In this document: one piece after another, positions 48,206 to 57,879 of the stretch
How positions within the stretch are numbered: position 1 is the first letter of the stretch
How the letters are laid out: every line of letters begins with the position of its first letter
NCBI GenBank assembly: GCA_963823095.1
Contig: CAWGKI010000004.1
Coordinates: 310,001-374,000, forward strand
Direction of reading: 5' to 3'
Length of the DNA stretch: 64,000 bases
Origin: CAIVVT01 sp963823095
GTDB taxonomy: Bacteria > Acidobacteriota > Terriglobia > Bryobacterales > Bryobacteraceae
Made by a program: the position numbers and the translations under genes
The notes under the pieces: generated by a model
Databases searched by the model: none
The model's input: only the letters and a program-made list of their open reading frames with translations
Told to the model about the DNA's origin: nothing

Positions 48206-50037
48206 CGCGATCCCAACGCCCCCGGATTCGCCACCGTGGAAAGATCGCCCAACCCCTCGCCCAGGTACTTCTGGCGCAACAGGCGCCGCACAATCTTGCC
48301 GCTCTGCGTCTTCGGCAGTTCGCTTGCGACCAACACTTCGCGCGGCCGGAACGCGGGCCCAAGTTCCCTCACAACGGTGGCGCAAACCGACGCTCCGTCC
48401 AGATTCGCACCCGCGAGCGGCACCACATACCCCACGATCGCCTCGCCCTTCAACTCGTCCGGAACTCCGATCACCGCGGCTTCCGCCACGCCGGCATGCC
48501 GCATCATTGCCTCCTCCACCTCTGCCGGTCCCACCTTCCTGCCCGCTACGTTCATCGACTCGTCCGCGCGGCCGTGCACGAACCAGTAGCCATCTTCATC
48601 CACGCTGGCCCAGTCGCCGTGGTACCACATGCCCGGGAAACGCGACCAATACGTATCGAGGTAGCGCGCTTCGTCATGCCAAATGCCACGCGTCATGGAA
48701 GGCGCCGGTTTGGTGCATACCAGGTAGCCCGTGCGCCCGCGCACCGGAGCGCCATCCTCGTCTACTACCTCCGTCGCCATTCCGGGAGCCGCCGAACCCA
48801 CTGTGCACGGCTTGAGTTCCTGGATCGGCAGCGGCAAAACGAAGCAGCCTACAATCTCCGTGCCGCCCGAAATGTTGATGATCGGGCAGTGTTTCCGGCC
48901 CACCTGCTCGAAATAGCAGCGCCACGACTTTTCGTCCCACGGCTCGCCGGTCGAGCCCAGGATGCGCAGCGAAGGCATCGGCGGCAATCGATCGTTCGTC
49001 TTGATCAGCATCCTGATCGCTGTCGGCGAAACGCCGAATGTCGTGATGCGGTGACGCGCGATCATTTCCCACAGACGCGCCGGCGTAGGATGATCGGGCG
49101 CACCGTCGTATAGGAAGATCGTGCCGCCGAACAGGTGATTGCCCAGGACGCTCCACGGACCCATCATCCAGCCCATATCGGAAAGCCAGAAGAAACGATC
49201 CTCGCTCCGATGGTCGAAGGCCAGCCAGATCTCTTTGCCCATTTGCGCCAGGCAGCCTGCGTGGGTGTGGACGACGCCTTTCGGTTTCCCGGTGGTGCCT
49301 GAGGTGTAGAGCATCAGCGCGCGATGCTCGCTCTCGAGTGCGGCAGTTGCGAATGACGCCGGCTGCCCGGCGAGGAACTCGCGCCAAGCGCTGCCGCCAA
49401 CTGTGATTTTCCTGACAGCGCCGGGCATCTTCTCCGCGAGCGGCAGCCGTTTCCCCCGCCGCGTCAACCACTCGGCTGTAAAGAGCAAGCGCGCGCCGCT
49501 ATCGGCGATGCGCGTGGCGATGGCCCCAGCGCCGAACCCGGCGAAGATCGGCACAGCCGTCATGCCAGCCTTCCAGCACCCGTAGAGAATCGACAGTATC
49601 TCGGGGACCATCGGCATGCACACGGCTACACGGTCGCCCGGCTCCAGGCCGAGCGCGACCAGTCCATTCGCCACCCGGTTGGCTTCGTCGCGCAACGCGG
49701 TAAACGTGATGCTTCCGGTCTCGCCGCTTTCGTTCTCCCAGATGCAGGCCACGCGGCCCGATTCCGCCCAGCGGTCCAGGCAGTTGTGCGCGATGTTGAG
49801 ACGGCCGCCTACGAACCACTGCGTCCACTCCGGCCCGCGGCTCGCGTCCAGCACACGAGAGTAGGGCTCGAACCACTGCACGTTCATCTCGCACATCATT
49901 TCGTCCCAGAATCGCTCCGGTTCGTCTCGTGAAAAACGCAGGAATGTCTCGCGGTCGTCGAATCCCAGACGCTGCATGAAGCGCCAGACATTGGTCTTCT
50001 CAATCCATTCCCGCGAAGGTCTCCAGGCGACGTCCAA
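48202..50037 (-). CDS. Acyl-CoA synthetase (acetyl/acetoacetyl-CoA synthetase-like)
   Basis: ANL-superfamily ligase of 611 residues. An ACS-type N-terminal domain (VQWFEPYSRVLDASRGPEWT, GGRLNIAHNCLDR) precedes the AMP motif LMLYTSGTTGKPKGVVHTHA, GGTEIVGCFV, YHGDWASVDEDGYWFVHGRA and the C-terminal lysine region LPKTQSGKIVRRLLRQKYL. It begins one base after hmgA and overlaps the next gene. In an operon that ends in acetoacetate, an acetoacetate- or fatty-acid-type ligase is the natural reading, but ACS-like specificity cannot be set by eye. Confidence 0.85.
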   Translation of the reverse strand: MDVAWRPSREWIEKTNVWRFMQRLGFDDRETFLRFSRDEPERFWDEMMCEMNVQWFEPYSRVLDASRGPEWTQWFVGGRLNIAHNCLDRWAESGRVACIWENESGETGSITFTALRDEANRVANGLVALGLEPGDRVAVCMPMVPEILSILYGCWKAGMTAVPIFAGFGAGAIATRIADSGARLLFTAEWLTRRGKRLPLAEKMPGAVRKITVGGSAWREFLAGQPASFATAALESEHRALMLYTSGTTGKPKGVVHTHAGCLAQMGKEIWLAFDHRSEDRFFWLSDMGWMMGPWSVLGNHLFGGTIFLYDGAPDHPTPARLWEMIARHRITTFGVSPTAIRMLIKTNDRLPPMPSLRILGSTGEPWDEKSWRCYFEQVGRKHCPIINISGGTEIVGCFVLPLPIQELKPCTVGSAAPGMATEVVDEDGAPVRGRTGYLVCTKPAPSMTRGIWHDEARYLDTYWSRFPGMWYHGDWASVDEDGYWFVHGRADESMNVAGRKVGPAEVEEAMMRHAGVAEAAVIGVPDELKGEAIVGYVVPLAGANLDGASVCATVVRELGPAFRPREVLVASELPKTQSGKIVRRLLRQKYLGEGLGDLSTVANPGALGSR

Positions 50038-51141
50038 TTACTTCTTCTCCACCCAACTCGTCCAATACTCTTTCCACTCCACCGCTTCGCCAGCCGGAAG
50101 CACGTGGATCGGATTCAACCCATCCAGCATCACCGCCGATTCGTCCGTGTGAGTCTTCGTCTTCTGGTTGAGCAGCGCTTTGGGGTGCGGTCCGTGATGG
50201 ATGCCGCGCGGATGCAGGGTGGCCATGCCGGCTTTGATGTTGTCGCGGCTGAAAAAGTCGCCGTCGTGGTAGAAGATGAACTCGTCGTAGTCGGTATTGC
50301 GATGGAAGAACGGCACTCGCATCGCGTCCTCGTCCTGCTCCAGCGGCCGCGGCAGGAAACTGCAGACGACCGCGCCCTCGGTGACGAACGTGCTGTGCGC
50401 GCTCGGCGGCAAGTGCCCTCGATGGCTCATGATGGGCCGGATATCGCGCATGTTGATCTTCCAGGCCGTGAGATCGCCTTTCCACCCCACCACGTCAAGA
50501 GGGTTGAAAGGGTAGACCACCTTCGAAATCTCGCCCTCCGCTTTGATGCGGATCTCCCATTCGCGGTTATCGTCCGGGTGTGGGTCGGGCTCCGGCGTAG
50601 TAATCACCGCTGGATCGTACAACGCGTGCTGTCCGATCAGCCCCTTCTCCGGTGGGACAAACTCCGTGCGCGACTGGATGATCAGGAAGAAGTTGTCACT
50701 GCTCTCGGGCACCACGCGATAGGTTACCGCCCGCGGCATCACCACGTAGTCGCCCTTTTCGAAGCACAGCGGACCGAAATCCGTTTCGATGACGCCGACG
50801 CCGCGGTGCACGAAGATCAGTTCGTCGCCGTCCGCGTTGCGGTAGTAGAACGGCATCGGCTCGGAGCGTCGCGATACATATAGCTCCACGTCCCGATTGC
50901 TCAGCACTGCCAGCGGCGTTCCTTCGCGGTTCCGCAGATCCGAAGGCTCCACCTTGTTCAGGTCGAAGCAATGCGGCCGCAGCGCGCCTTCGAACCGGAT
51001 CCAGCCCGTCGGCGGATGCACGTGGTAGAGATGCGCGCTCCTGCCATAGAATCCCTTGCGCCCATGCTCCTCTTCGTATGTGCCTTCCGGAAGGCCCACA
51101 TGCGCCTGGCGAGCGACCTTGCCCTTGATGAGTGGATACAT
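50038..51141 (-). CDS. hmgA: Homogentisate 1,2-dioxygenase
   Basis: Non-haem iron cupin enzyme that opens homogentisate to maleylacetoacetate. 367 residues: KGFYGRSAHLYHVHPPTGW at the N-terminus, NADGDELIFVHRGVGVIETD, GDYVVMPRAVTYRV, and the metal/active region FFHRNTDYDEFIFYHDGDFF, HPRGIHHGPHPKALL. Shorter than the human type (about 445) but in the range of bacterial forms. 9 bp separate it from hppD. Confidence 0.9.
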   Translation of the reverse strand: MYPLIKGKVARQAHVGLPEGTYEEEHGRKGFYGRSAHLYHVHPPTGWIRFEGALRPHCFDLNKVEPSDLRNREGTPLAVLSNRDVELYVSRRSEPMPFYYRNADGDELIFVHRGVGVIETDFGPLCFEKGDYVVMPRAVTYRVVPESSDNFFLIIQSRTEFVPPEKGLIGQHALYDPAVITTPEPDPHPDDNREWEIRIKAEGEISKVVYPFNPLDVVGWKGDLTAWKINMRDIRPIMSHRGHLPPSAHSTFVTEGAVVCSFLPRPLEQDEDAMRVPFFHRNTDYDEFIFYHDGDFFSRDNIKAGMATLHPRGIHHGPHPKALLNQKTKTHTDESAVMLDGLNPIHVLPAGEAVEWKEYWTSWVEKK

Positions 51142-51150
51142 GGTCCCCTT

Positions 51151-52278
51151 TCACAGATTCCCGCGAAGCGCCTGTTCACGTTCGATCGCCTCGAACAGCG
51201 CCTTGAAATTCCCCTTGCCGAAACTACGGCTCCCCTTGCGTTGGATTACTTCGAAAAACACCGTGGGCCGGTCCTCCACCGGACGAGTGAAGATCTGCAG
51301 CATGTAGCCTTCGTCATCCCGGTCCACGAGAATGCCCAACTCTTTGAGTGCTTCCAGCGGCTCGTCGATCCTTCCTATCCGCGCCGCCAACTCGTCGTAA
51401 TACGCCGTGGGGACGCGGAGGAATTCCACTCCCTGCCGCCGCAACTTCCATACCGTTTCGATGATGTCGTTCGTTGCCAACGCGATGTGTTGCACTCCGG
51501 GTCCCCGATAGAACTCGAGGTATTCTTCGATCTGCGATTTCCGCTTCCCGTGCGCCGGCTCGTTGATCGGGAACTTCACCCGCTCATTGCCGTTCGACAT
51601 CACTTTCGACATCAATGCCGAGTACTCCGTGCTGATGTCCTTGTCGTCGAAGTGCTTGAACAACCGGAATCCCATCACGTCGCGGTAGAAGTCTACCCAG
51701 CGGTTCATTTCGCCCCAGCCGACGTTGCCCACGATGTGGTCGATATGCTGCAAGCCGGCCGGCCGCGCCACCGGGTCGTCGCTTTCCACCGGCCGGAAAC
51801 CGGGCAAGAATGCGCCTTCGTAGTTGGCACGTTCGACAAAGGTGTGAATGGTGTCGCCGTAGGTCGCGATCGCCGCAAGACGCACGGTCCCGCGCTCATC
51901 GCGCAGAGTCTCCGGCTCGCGCACGCTTCGAGCGCCGCGCGCGGTGGTCTCGCGCCACGCAGCCTCGGCGTCGTCCACCGACAGCGCAATGTCGCGCACG
52001 CCATCCCCGTGCAGCCGGATCAAGTCGGAAATCGGATGATCCGGACCAAGCGGAGTGCTCAGCACCAGGCGGATCTTGTTCTGCTCCAGCACGTAGGACG
52101 CCCGGTCGCGTGTGCCAGTCTCCGGGCCGCAGTAGGCAATCAGCCGGAACCCGAACGCAGAACGGTAATAATGCGCCGACTGCCGCGCATTGCCAACGAA
52201 GAATTCGACGTAGTCCGTGCCGTTGAGGGGCAGAAAATCCCGCTCAACCGGCGTGGATCGATCCAGTACTTGCGGCAC
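51151..52278 (-). CDS. hppD: 4-Hydroxyphenylpyruvate dioxygenase
   Basis: Iron(II) enzyme converting 4-hydroxyphenylpyruvate to homogentisate. Two vicinal-oxygen-chelate halves: DYVEFFVGNARQSAHYYRSA with GFRLIAYCGPETGTRDRASY, then LQHIDHIVGNVG and WVDFYRDVMGFRLFKHFDDK. Iron ligands are visible as H in QHIDHIVGN, H in GVQHIALATNDI and E in FFEVIQRKG. 375 residues. It overlaps the hisC-like gene by 35 nt. Confidence 0.93.
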   Translation of the reverse strand: MPQVLDRSTPVERDFLPLNGTDYVEFFVGNARQSAHYYRSAFGFRLIAYCGPETGTRDRASYVLEQNKIRLVLSTPLGPDHPISDLIRLHGDGVRDIALSVDDAEAAWRETTARGARSVREPETLRDERGTVRLAAIATYGDTIHTFVERANYEGAFLPGFRPVESDDPVARPAGLQHIDHIVGNVGWGEMNRWVDFYRDVMGFRLFKHFDDKDISTEYSALMSKVMSNGNERVKFPINEPAHGKRKSQIEEYLEFYRGPGVQHIALATNDIIETVWKLRRQGVEFLRVPTAYYDELAARIGRIDEPLEALKELGILVDRDDEGYMLQIFTRPVEDRPTVFFEVIQRKGSRSFGKGNFKALFEAIEREQALRGNL

Positions 52279-53395
52279 AACTCCTCCTGAGCGCTTCGAT
52301 GCAAAGGCGGTTGTCGTCGTCGGTGCCTGTTGATATGCGCAGGCAGTTGGGTAAGCCGAAGGCCTTCAGCGGCCGGATCACCACCCCCTGCGCCAACAAT
52401 TCCTCGAAAATGCGGCGCGCTTCCTGCTCGGAGGGAAGCACAGTCATGACGAAGTTCGCATGCGAAGGCGCCACGGGAAGTCCCATTTCCTCAAGGCCCA
52501 AAGTAAGGTATTTCAGGCCGCGCGCATTCAGCTCAAGCGAGCGCCGCAGAAATTCATGATCCGACAGAGCGCCGATCCCAGCGGCCTGCGCCGGCGAAGA
52601 AGGCTCGAAGGGCAGCTTCACCTTGAGCAGATTGCGAATCAACTCCTCATGCGCAAACCCGTAACCGATCCGCACGCCCGCCAACCCATACGCTTTGGAA
52701 AACGTGCGCAGGGTGATGACGTTGTCGTAACGGTAAAGCATGGAATCGGGGTATTGCGGGTTGTCCTTCGCGTACTCGAAGTAGGCTTCGTCGAGAATGA
52801 TGAGCACCCGCTCTGGCACGTGCCTGTAGAACTCCTCGAACTCCCGTTTGCCGAAAATAGTGCCTGTGGGGTTGTTCGGGTTGGCCAGGTAAATGATCTT
52901 GGTATGAGAGTTGATCCTCTCGGCGAGTCCCATCAGATCGTAATGCCAGGCGCGGTAGGGAACGGTGCGGTATTTCACGCCGCGCGAACGCGCCAGCACC
53001 TGAAAACCGATGAACGCAGCCTCAGTAGTGAGCACTTCGTCGTCATCGCACAGGAACGTGCGAATGATGGTGGACACGATGCCTTCCGACCCGCTGCCCG
53101 CGATCACGTTCTCCACCTTGACGTCGAACTTGCGCGCCAGAACCTCGCGTAGATCGAGCCCTCCGTTGGAGTACAGGTTCAGGCCTTCCAGCGTGTGCAG
53201 AATTGCCTCGATCGCCTTCGGCGAGGCCCCAAGCGGATTCTCGTTCGAAGCCAGTTTGACGATACGGCTCAGTCCGAATTGCTTGCGAACGGAGTCAACG
53301 CTTCGACCGGCCTCATAGGGCGACAGCGCTTCAATGTAGGGCGGTACAAGCGTCATGCTCGCCTTATCTTCCCTCGCTGGTACGGATTTTACCAT
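52244..53395 (-). CDS. hisC: HisC-like aminotransferase, likely aromatic in this operon
   Basis: Fold-type I PLP enzyme of the histidinol-phosphate aminotransferase family (383 residues): VKLASNENPLGASPKAIEAI, IAGSGSEGIVSTIIRTFL, YLANPNNPTGTIF, IILDEAYFEYA and the PLP lysine region TLRTFSKAYGLAGVRIGYG. HisC paralogues also transaminate tyrosine and phenylalanine; heading an operon with hppD and hmgA makes tyrosine to 4-hydroxyphenylpyruvate the likely reaction. The start at 53395 has AGAGGT upstream; the internal ATG at 53356 is the alternative. Confidence 0.85.
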   Translation of the reverse strand: MVKSVPAREDKASMTLVPPYIEALSPYEAGRSVDSVRKQFGLSRIVKLASNENPLGASPKAIEAILHTLEGLNLYSNGGLDLREVLARKFDVKVENVIAGSGSEGIVSTIIRTFLCDDDEVLTTEAAFIGFQVLARSRGVKYRTVPYRAWHYDLMGLAERINSHTKIIYLANPNNPTGTIFGKREFEEFYRHVPERVLIILDEAYFEYAKDNPQYPDSMLYRYDNVITLRTFSKAYGLAGVRIGYGFAHEELIRNLLKVKLPFEPSSPAQAAGIGALSDHEFLRRSLELNARGLKYLTLGLEEMGLPVAPSHANFVMTVLPSEQEARRIFEELLAQGVVIRPLKAFGLPNCLRISTGTDDDNRLCIEALRRSCAASTGSIHAG

Positions 53396-53472
53396 AGCAC
53401 CTCTTAAAGGTGGTGGTATTTCTGGAAGACCTCTGGTAAGAAGGAGTCAGGGATGCACTGGAAGCTGGGATT

Positions 53473-54445
53473 ATGCCAGAACCTGGTTCGAACGGGCGGG
53501 AACTGAAACGGGGGCTGACTACCGGCAGCGCCCCGTTCATCGAGGAGGCGCGCTCGCGCGGAGAACTCTACATCGAGCAGGACTACGACCTGTACTCCGA
53601 GGCCAACCATGAGTCGTGGCGCCGCCTGTGTGAACGGATTCGCTCGCGCTGGGAGCGTTACGCTAACGATCACTTCCTGCGCGGGATCGAGACTCTTCAA
53701 CTGTCGCCGGCCCGCATTCCGCGGCTGAGCGAGATCAATCGCATTCTCCGCCCCATGACTGGTTTCCAGGCGAAAGCGGTGAGCGGCTACGTGCCGGCCT
53801 TTCTCTTTTTCGACTGCCTCCGCCGCCGCGAGTTTCCCACGACAATCACCATTCGCTCCGCCGGCCAACTGGACTATCTGCCCGAGCCCGATATCTTTCA
53901 CGACGTCGCCGGCCACGTGCCGATGCACACGGAGAAGGCGTTCGCCGAGACGTTGGTGCGCTTCGGCGATTGCGCGCATACGGCGGTCGAGATCACTGCG
54001 GGAATCCGCGACGAGAAGGAACGGACCCGGCGATTAACCAGCATCATCCGGGCCATGTCCCGGTTCTTCTGGTTCACTATTGAATTCGGGCTGATGCGAG
54101 GCCCGCGCGGCGTCTGTGCGTACGGCAGCGGACTTCTCAGTTCTTACGGCGAGTTGCAGCACGCCATCGAATCGGAGGAGGTAGGCCGCTATCCGATCCA
54201 GATCGAATGGGTAGATCAATCAGGTCTTTGAAATCGACCATTATCAGCCGCTCCTGTTCGTTGTCGATTCCTTCGCGCACCTCTTCGATCTGGTGGGCCA
54301 ACTCGAGCGCTGGATGCGTGAAGGGAAGCTGAACAACGTGGCGCCTGGATCGCCCCAGATCGACGAAAGGGACTTGCGCAGCTTTCTCGAAGCGGCAAGC
54401 TCGCCGACGAATCCCGCAACATCAGAAGTAGGTCTGCTCCGGTAA
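53473..54445 (+). CDS. phhA: Phenylalanine 4-hydroxylase, frameshifted near the C-terminus
   Basis: Pterin-dependent non-haem iron hydroxylase turning phenylalanine into tyrosine. The catalytic core is clear: TGFQAKAVSGYVPAFLFFDC, the iron histidines in PDIFHDVAGHVPMHTEKAF, the third ligand in FTIEFGLM, and YGSGLLSSYGELQHAI. One extra base near 54216-54222 causes an early stop at 54231; removing it restores FEIDHYQPLLFVVDSFAHLF and the tail to 54445 (323 residues). Divergent from the hisC-hppD-hmgA operon with 77 bp between starts, so a shared control region is likely. Confidence 0.9.
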
Positions 54446-54620
54446 GGGTGGCCAGCGTCGCGCTGAATCATGGTGGGCTCTTCCGCACTTCCGACGCAGG
54501 TCGACGCGGCTGGTCCGAATCGTCTCGAGAATGGTGCAAGTTGAGATGTTGCCGGAATCCTCCTATAAACCTCCCTCATCTCTTCATTAGCGGAATTGTA
54601 GGCCGGAGGTCGCTCGGGCA

Positions 54621-56219
54621 ATGGATCAAGCCGGTGTCGCGCCCCATGTCAGTTCTCTGCTGAAGAACCTTCGAGTGCTGCAGGAACGACTCCTTGCCGG
54701 GGGCGGTCCTCAAAAGATCGAGAAGCAGCACCAGGCCGGCAAGCTCACGGCGCGCGAGCGCATCAAGATTCTCATCGACAGCGACTCCCCATTCTTCGAA
54801 ATCGGCCTACTCGTTGCGTCGGACAAATATGAAGGCAACGCTCCGGCCGCCGGCGTGGTCACGGGCGTTGGGCGAATAGAGGGCCGCGTGGCCGTGGTGG
54901 TGGCTAACGACGCCACCGTGAAGGCAGGCGCCTGGTGGCCGGAGACCATTGCCAAAATCCTGCGCGCGCAGGAAGTCGCCATGCGAAATCGCGTGCCGAT
55001 CGTTTACCTGGTCGACTCCGCTGGAGTGAACCTGCCATTGCAGGACGGGGTCTTCCCGGGGCAGTATGGCGCAGCTCGCATCTTCTACTACAACTCGCTC
55101 ATGCGACGGAAATTGCGGGTCCCCCAGATCGCGGCGGTCATGGGGCCTTGCATTGCCGGCGGCGCGTATCTGCCAGCGCTGAGCGACGCGATTGTGATGG
55201 TGGATGGCACCAGTTTCATGGGACTAGGCGGTCCAAACCTGGTTCGCGGAGCGACGGGAGAAGTCGTCGACGCCGAGCGGCTCGGCGGAGCGCGGCTGCA
55301 CACCCAGTCGAGCGGTGTGGCCCACTACCGTGCGGCGAACGACGAGGAGTGTCTGCAGCTCATCCGGCGACAATTTCTGGCCTTCCCACCACCTCCATCG
55401 CGACCCTGTGGGCAAGCCTCGGCGCGGCAGGAATCGGAATTGCTGACTCTGCTGCCTGAGGATCACCGGATGCCTCAGAACGTCGCAGCAGTTCTGGAGG
55501 CCGTGTTCGACTCGGGATCGTTGCTCGAGTTTCAGCGCGAATACGCTCCCGAAATGCTCTGCGTCGACGCGATGCTCGAGGGGCGTCCAATCGCTGTGCT
55601 GGCCAACCGTCGCGGTTTTCTGAAAAGTTCGGCAGGTCCACGCGTGGGCGGCGTCCTTTACGTGGAATCCGCGCGCAAGGCGGCCTACTTCGTCGAGAAG
55701 GCGGAGCGGCAGGGGCTGCCGTTGGTCTACCTGCAGGACGTGACTGGATTCATGGTCGGCACGGCGGCCGAATCGGAGGGGATTATCCGCGCCGGCGCCG
55801 AGATGGTGGAGTCGATGGCCTGTGCCACCGTCCCAAAGATCGTTCTCACCCTCACCCACGCTAGCGGCGCGGGCTATTACGCCATGGCCGGGCAGGGATT
55901 CGACCCGCACTTCACTATCGCTTGGCCGACCGCTCGCATCGGAGTAATGGAAGGGGAATCGGCGGTTCAGGCGATTCACGGGCCCGAAATCGAAAAGTAT
56001 CGCGCCTCCGGCGAGCCGTTGCCGGAGGAACTGCGGGAGGCCATTGAGCGAACACGGGCCGATTACGAGCGATGGCTCGACGCAACGCACGCAGCCGCCT
56101 GTGGCCATGTAGACGCGATCATCGATCCGCGCGACACCCGGAAAACCTTGGCGTTTCTCTTGGAAGTGGCGTCGGCGAATCCGCACCGGCGGCAGCTCGC
56201 CCTGGAGTTGTGCGAATGA
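54621..56219 (+). CDS. Acyl-CoA carboxylase carboxyltransferase (beta) subunit
   Basis: 532-residue biotin-dependent carboxyltransferase of the MCC/GCC/PCC beta class. KIEKQHQAGKLTARERI, NDATVKAGAWWPETIAKILR (with the KxG oxyanion), VYLVDSAGVNLPLQDGVFPG, QIAAVMGPCIAGGAYLPALS and SFMGLGGPNLVRGATGEVVD match methylcrotonyl- and geranyl-CoA carboxylase. The second half includes VYLQDVTGFMVGTAAESEG and SGAGYYAMAGQGFDP. Its stop overlaps the atuA start as ATGA. The partner alpha subunit (biotin carboxylase plus carrier) is not in the window. Confidence 0.9.
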   Translation: MDQAGVAPHVSSLLKNLRVLQERLLAGGGPQKIEKQHQAGKLTARERIKILIDSDSPFFEIGLLVASDKYEGNAPAAGVVTGVGRIEGRVAVVVANDATVKAGAWWPETIAKILRAQEVAMRNRVPIVYLVDSAGVNLPLQDGVFPGQYGAARIFYYNSLMRRKLRVPQIAAVMGPCIAGGAYLPALSDAIVMVDGTSFMGLGGPNLVRGATGEVVDAERLGGARLHTQSSGVAHYRAANDEECLQLIRRQFLAFPPPPSRPCGQASARQESELLTLLPEDHRMPQNVAAVLEAVFDSGSLLEFQREYAPEMLCVDAMLEGRPIAVLANRRGFLKSSAGPRVGGVLYVESARKAAYFVEKAERQGLPLVYLQDVTGFMVGTAAESEGIIRAGAEMVESMACATVPKIVLTLTHASGAGYYAMAGQGFDPHFTIAWPTARIGVMEGESAVQAIHGPEIEKYRASGEPLPEELREAIERTRADYERWLDATHAAACGHVDAIIDPRDTRKTLAFLLEVASANPHRRQLALELCE

Positions 56220-57550
56220 TCCGGATTGCCAATGGTCAGGGATTCTGGGGGGACTGGCTCGAGGCGCCTGGCCGCCTGGTCGATGGAGGGCCCATTGACT
56301 ACCTCACGTTGGACTATCTGGCCGAAGTGACAATGGCGGTGCTCCAGAAGCAGCGGCAAAGGGACCCCTCACTGGGCTACGCGCGGGACTTCCCGCCGCT
56401 GATTGCGAAGCTGGCTCCGAAGTTGATCGAGAGCGGGATTCGAGTGTTGGCGAACGCGGGCGGCCTGAACCCCATTGCCTGCGGGCGCGAGATTCGACGG
56501 CTTGCTCCCATGCTGAGGGTGGCAGTTGTGTTAGGGGACGACGTGCTCGACCGCATCGACGAGTTTTCCGCACGGGGCCTGGCGATGGCCAACATCGATA
56601 CCGGAGCACCGCTGGCGTCCATCCGGCGGCAAATCGTAAGTGCGAACGCCTACCTTGGAGCGTTCCCGTTGGCCGACGCGCTCAAAACGGGCGCCGACGT
56701 GGTGGTGACGGGACGTTGCGCCGATGCCGCGCTGGCGCTTGCGCCCTGCATTCACGAATTCGGCTGGACTCGCGATGATACGAACCATCTGGCTGGGGGA
56801 ATGGTTGCCGGACACATCATCGAGTGCGGCGCGCAAGCAACTGGCGGCAACACCCAAGTGGACTGGCGGACCGTGGAAAGCCTTGAAGAAATCGGCTATC
56901 CCATCGTCGAAATGAGCCCGGATGGGACGTTCGAAGTGACCAAACACCCCTCGACCGGAGGGCGGGTGAATTCACACACCGTGAAAGAACAACTGCTGTA
57001 CGAAATTGGCGATCCGCGGCGTTATGTGACGCCCGATTGCGTTGTGGACTTCACCACCGTGCACGTCGAGGATTCAGGCCGCGACCGGGTCCGCGTGGAG
57101 CGCGTGAAGGGCGGACCGCCAACGGATTCGCTCAAGCTCTCCGTGAATTACACGGCTGGCTGGAAGGCGATTGGTACCCTTGTCTACACATGGCCTGACG
57201 CGGTGCAGAAAGCGCAGACGGCGGATCGGATCGTTCGCCGCCGTCTCGAATCCCTCGGCCTGGTATTCGACGAGCTTTATACCGAGTTGTTCGGTTGGAA
57301 CGCGTGCCACGGTGCGGCGGCGATCCCGGTGGACGTCGTCCCGGAAGTCCAACTTCGAATCGGCGCGCGCGGAACCGACAAAGCCGCGGTGGATCGCTTC
57401 ACGCGCGAGCTTGTTCCGCTGATTCTGAGCGGCCCTCCCGGCGCGACAGGTTACGGCGACGGCCGCCCGCAGGTGCGGGAGGTCGTGGCGTATTGGCCGG
57501 CACTGATTCTTCGCGAGATGGTGACGCCATCGGTGGAGGTGCTGGAGTGA
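56216..57550 (+). CDS. atuA: AtuA family protein (DUF1446)
   Basis: 444-residue member of the acyclic-terpene-utilisation AtuA family, whose enzymatic role is unsettled. Family marks: IRIANGQGFWGD at the start, VLANAGGLNPIACGREI, GADVVVTGRCADAALALAP, HLAGGMVAGHIIECGAQATG and VKEQLLYEIGDPRRYVTPD. The start at 56216 overlaps the carboxyltransferase stop; upstream frame extension is antisense noise. The next gene overlaps as GTGA. Confidence 0.88.
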   Translation: MIRIANGQGFWGDWLEAPGRLVDGGPIDYLTLDYLAEVTMAVLQKQRQRDPSLGYARDFPPLIAKLAPKLIESGIRVLANAGGLNPIACGREIRRLAPMLRVAVVLGDDVLDRIDEFSARGLAMANIDTGAPLASIRRQIVSANAYLGAFPLADALKTGADVVVTGRCADAALALAPCIHEFGWTRDDTNHLAGGMVAGHIIECGAQATGGNTQVDWRTVESLEEIGYPIVEMSPDGTFEVTKHPSTGGRVNSHTVKEQLLYEIGDPRRYVTPDCVVDFTTVHVEDSGRDRVRVERVKGGPPTDSLKLSVNYTAGWKAIGTLVYTWPDAVQKAQTADRIVRRRLESLGLVFDELYTELFGWNACHGAAAIPVDVVPEVQLRIGARGTDKAAVDRFTRELVPLILSGPPGATGYGDGRPQVREVVAYWPALILREMVTPSVEVLE

Positions 57551-57879
57551 AGACCGCACTGGCGCGACTTGCACATACGCGCTCCGGCGACAAGGGCGAT
57601 ACGGTCAACATTGGCGTAATCGCGTGGCGCGACGAATATTATCCGATCCTGGTGCGCGAATTGAGTGCCGACCGCGTGCTCGACTTCTTCTCGGATCGCG
57701 TTCAGGGACCAGCCCGGCGCTACGAGTTGCCGAACCTCGGAGCGCTGAATTTCGTGTTGGAACGCGCGCTCGGCGGCGGTGGCACGGTCTCGCTGCGAAC
57801 TGACGCGCAAGGCAAGACCTTCGCCGCGGCCCTGCTGCGCTTGGAGATCGAAGTCGATGAGCACGAACTTACTGATTGA
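57547..57879 (+). CDS. AtuA-associated small (ferredoxin-fold-like) protein
   Basis: 110 residues from a GTG start at 57547, four bases into the atuA stop. The opening LARLAHTRSGDKGDTVNIGV and the block RYELPNLGALNFVLERALGG are typical of the small domain that is either fused to the C-terminus of AtuA proteins or encoded just after them. Here it is separate. It overlaps the enoyl-CoA hydratase start by 23 nt. Function unknown; a subunit of the AtuA complex is the likely role. Confidence 0.82.
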   Translation: MKTALARLAHTRSGDKGDTVNIGVIAWRDEYYPILVRELSADRVLDFFSDRVQGPARRYELPNLGALNFVLERALGGGGTVSLRTDAQGKTFAAALLRLEIEVDEHELTD

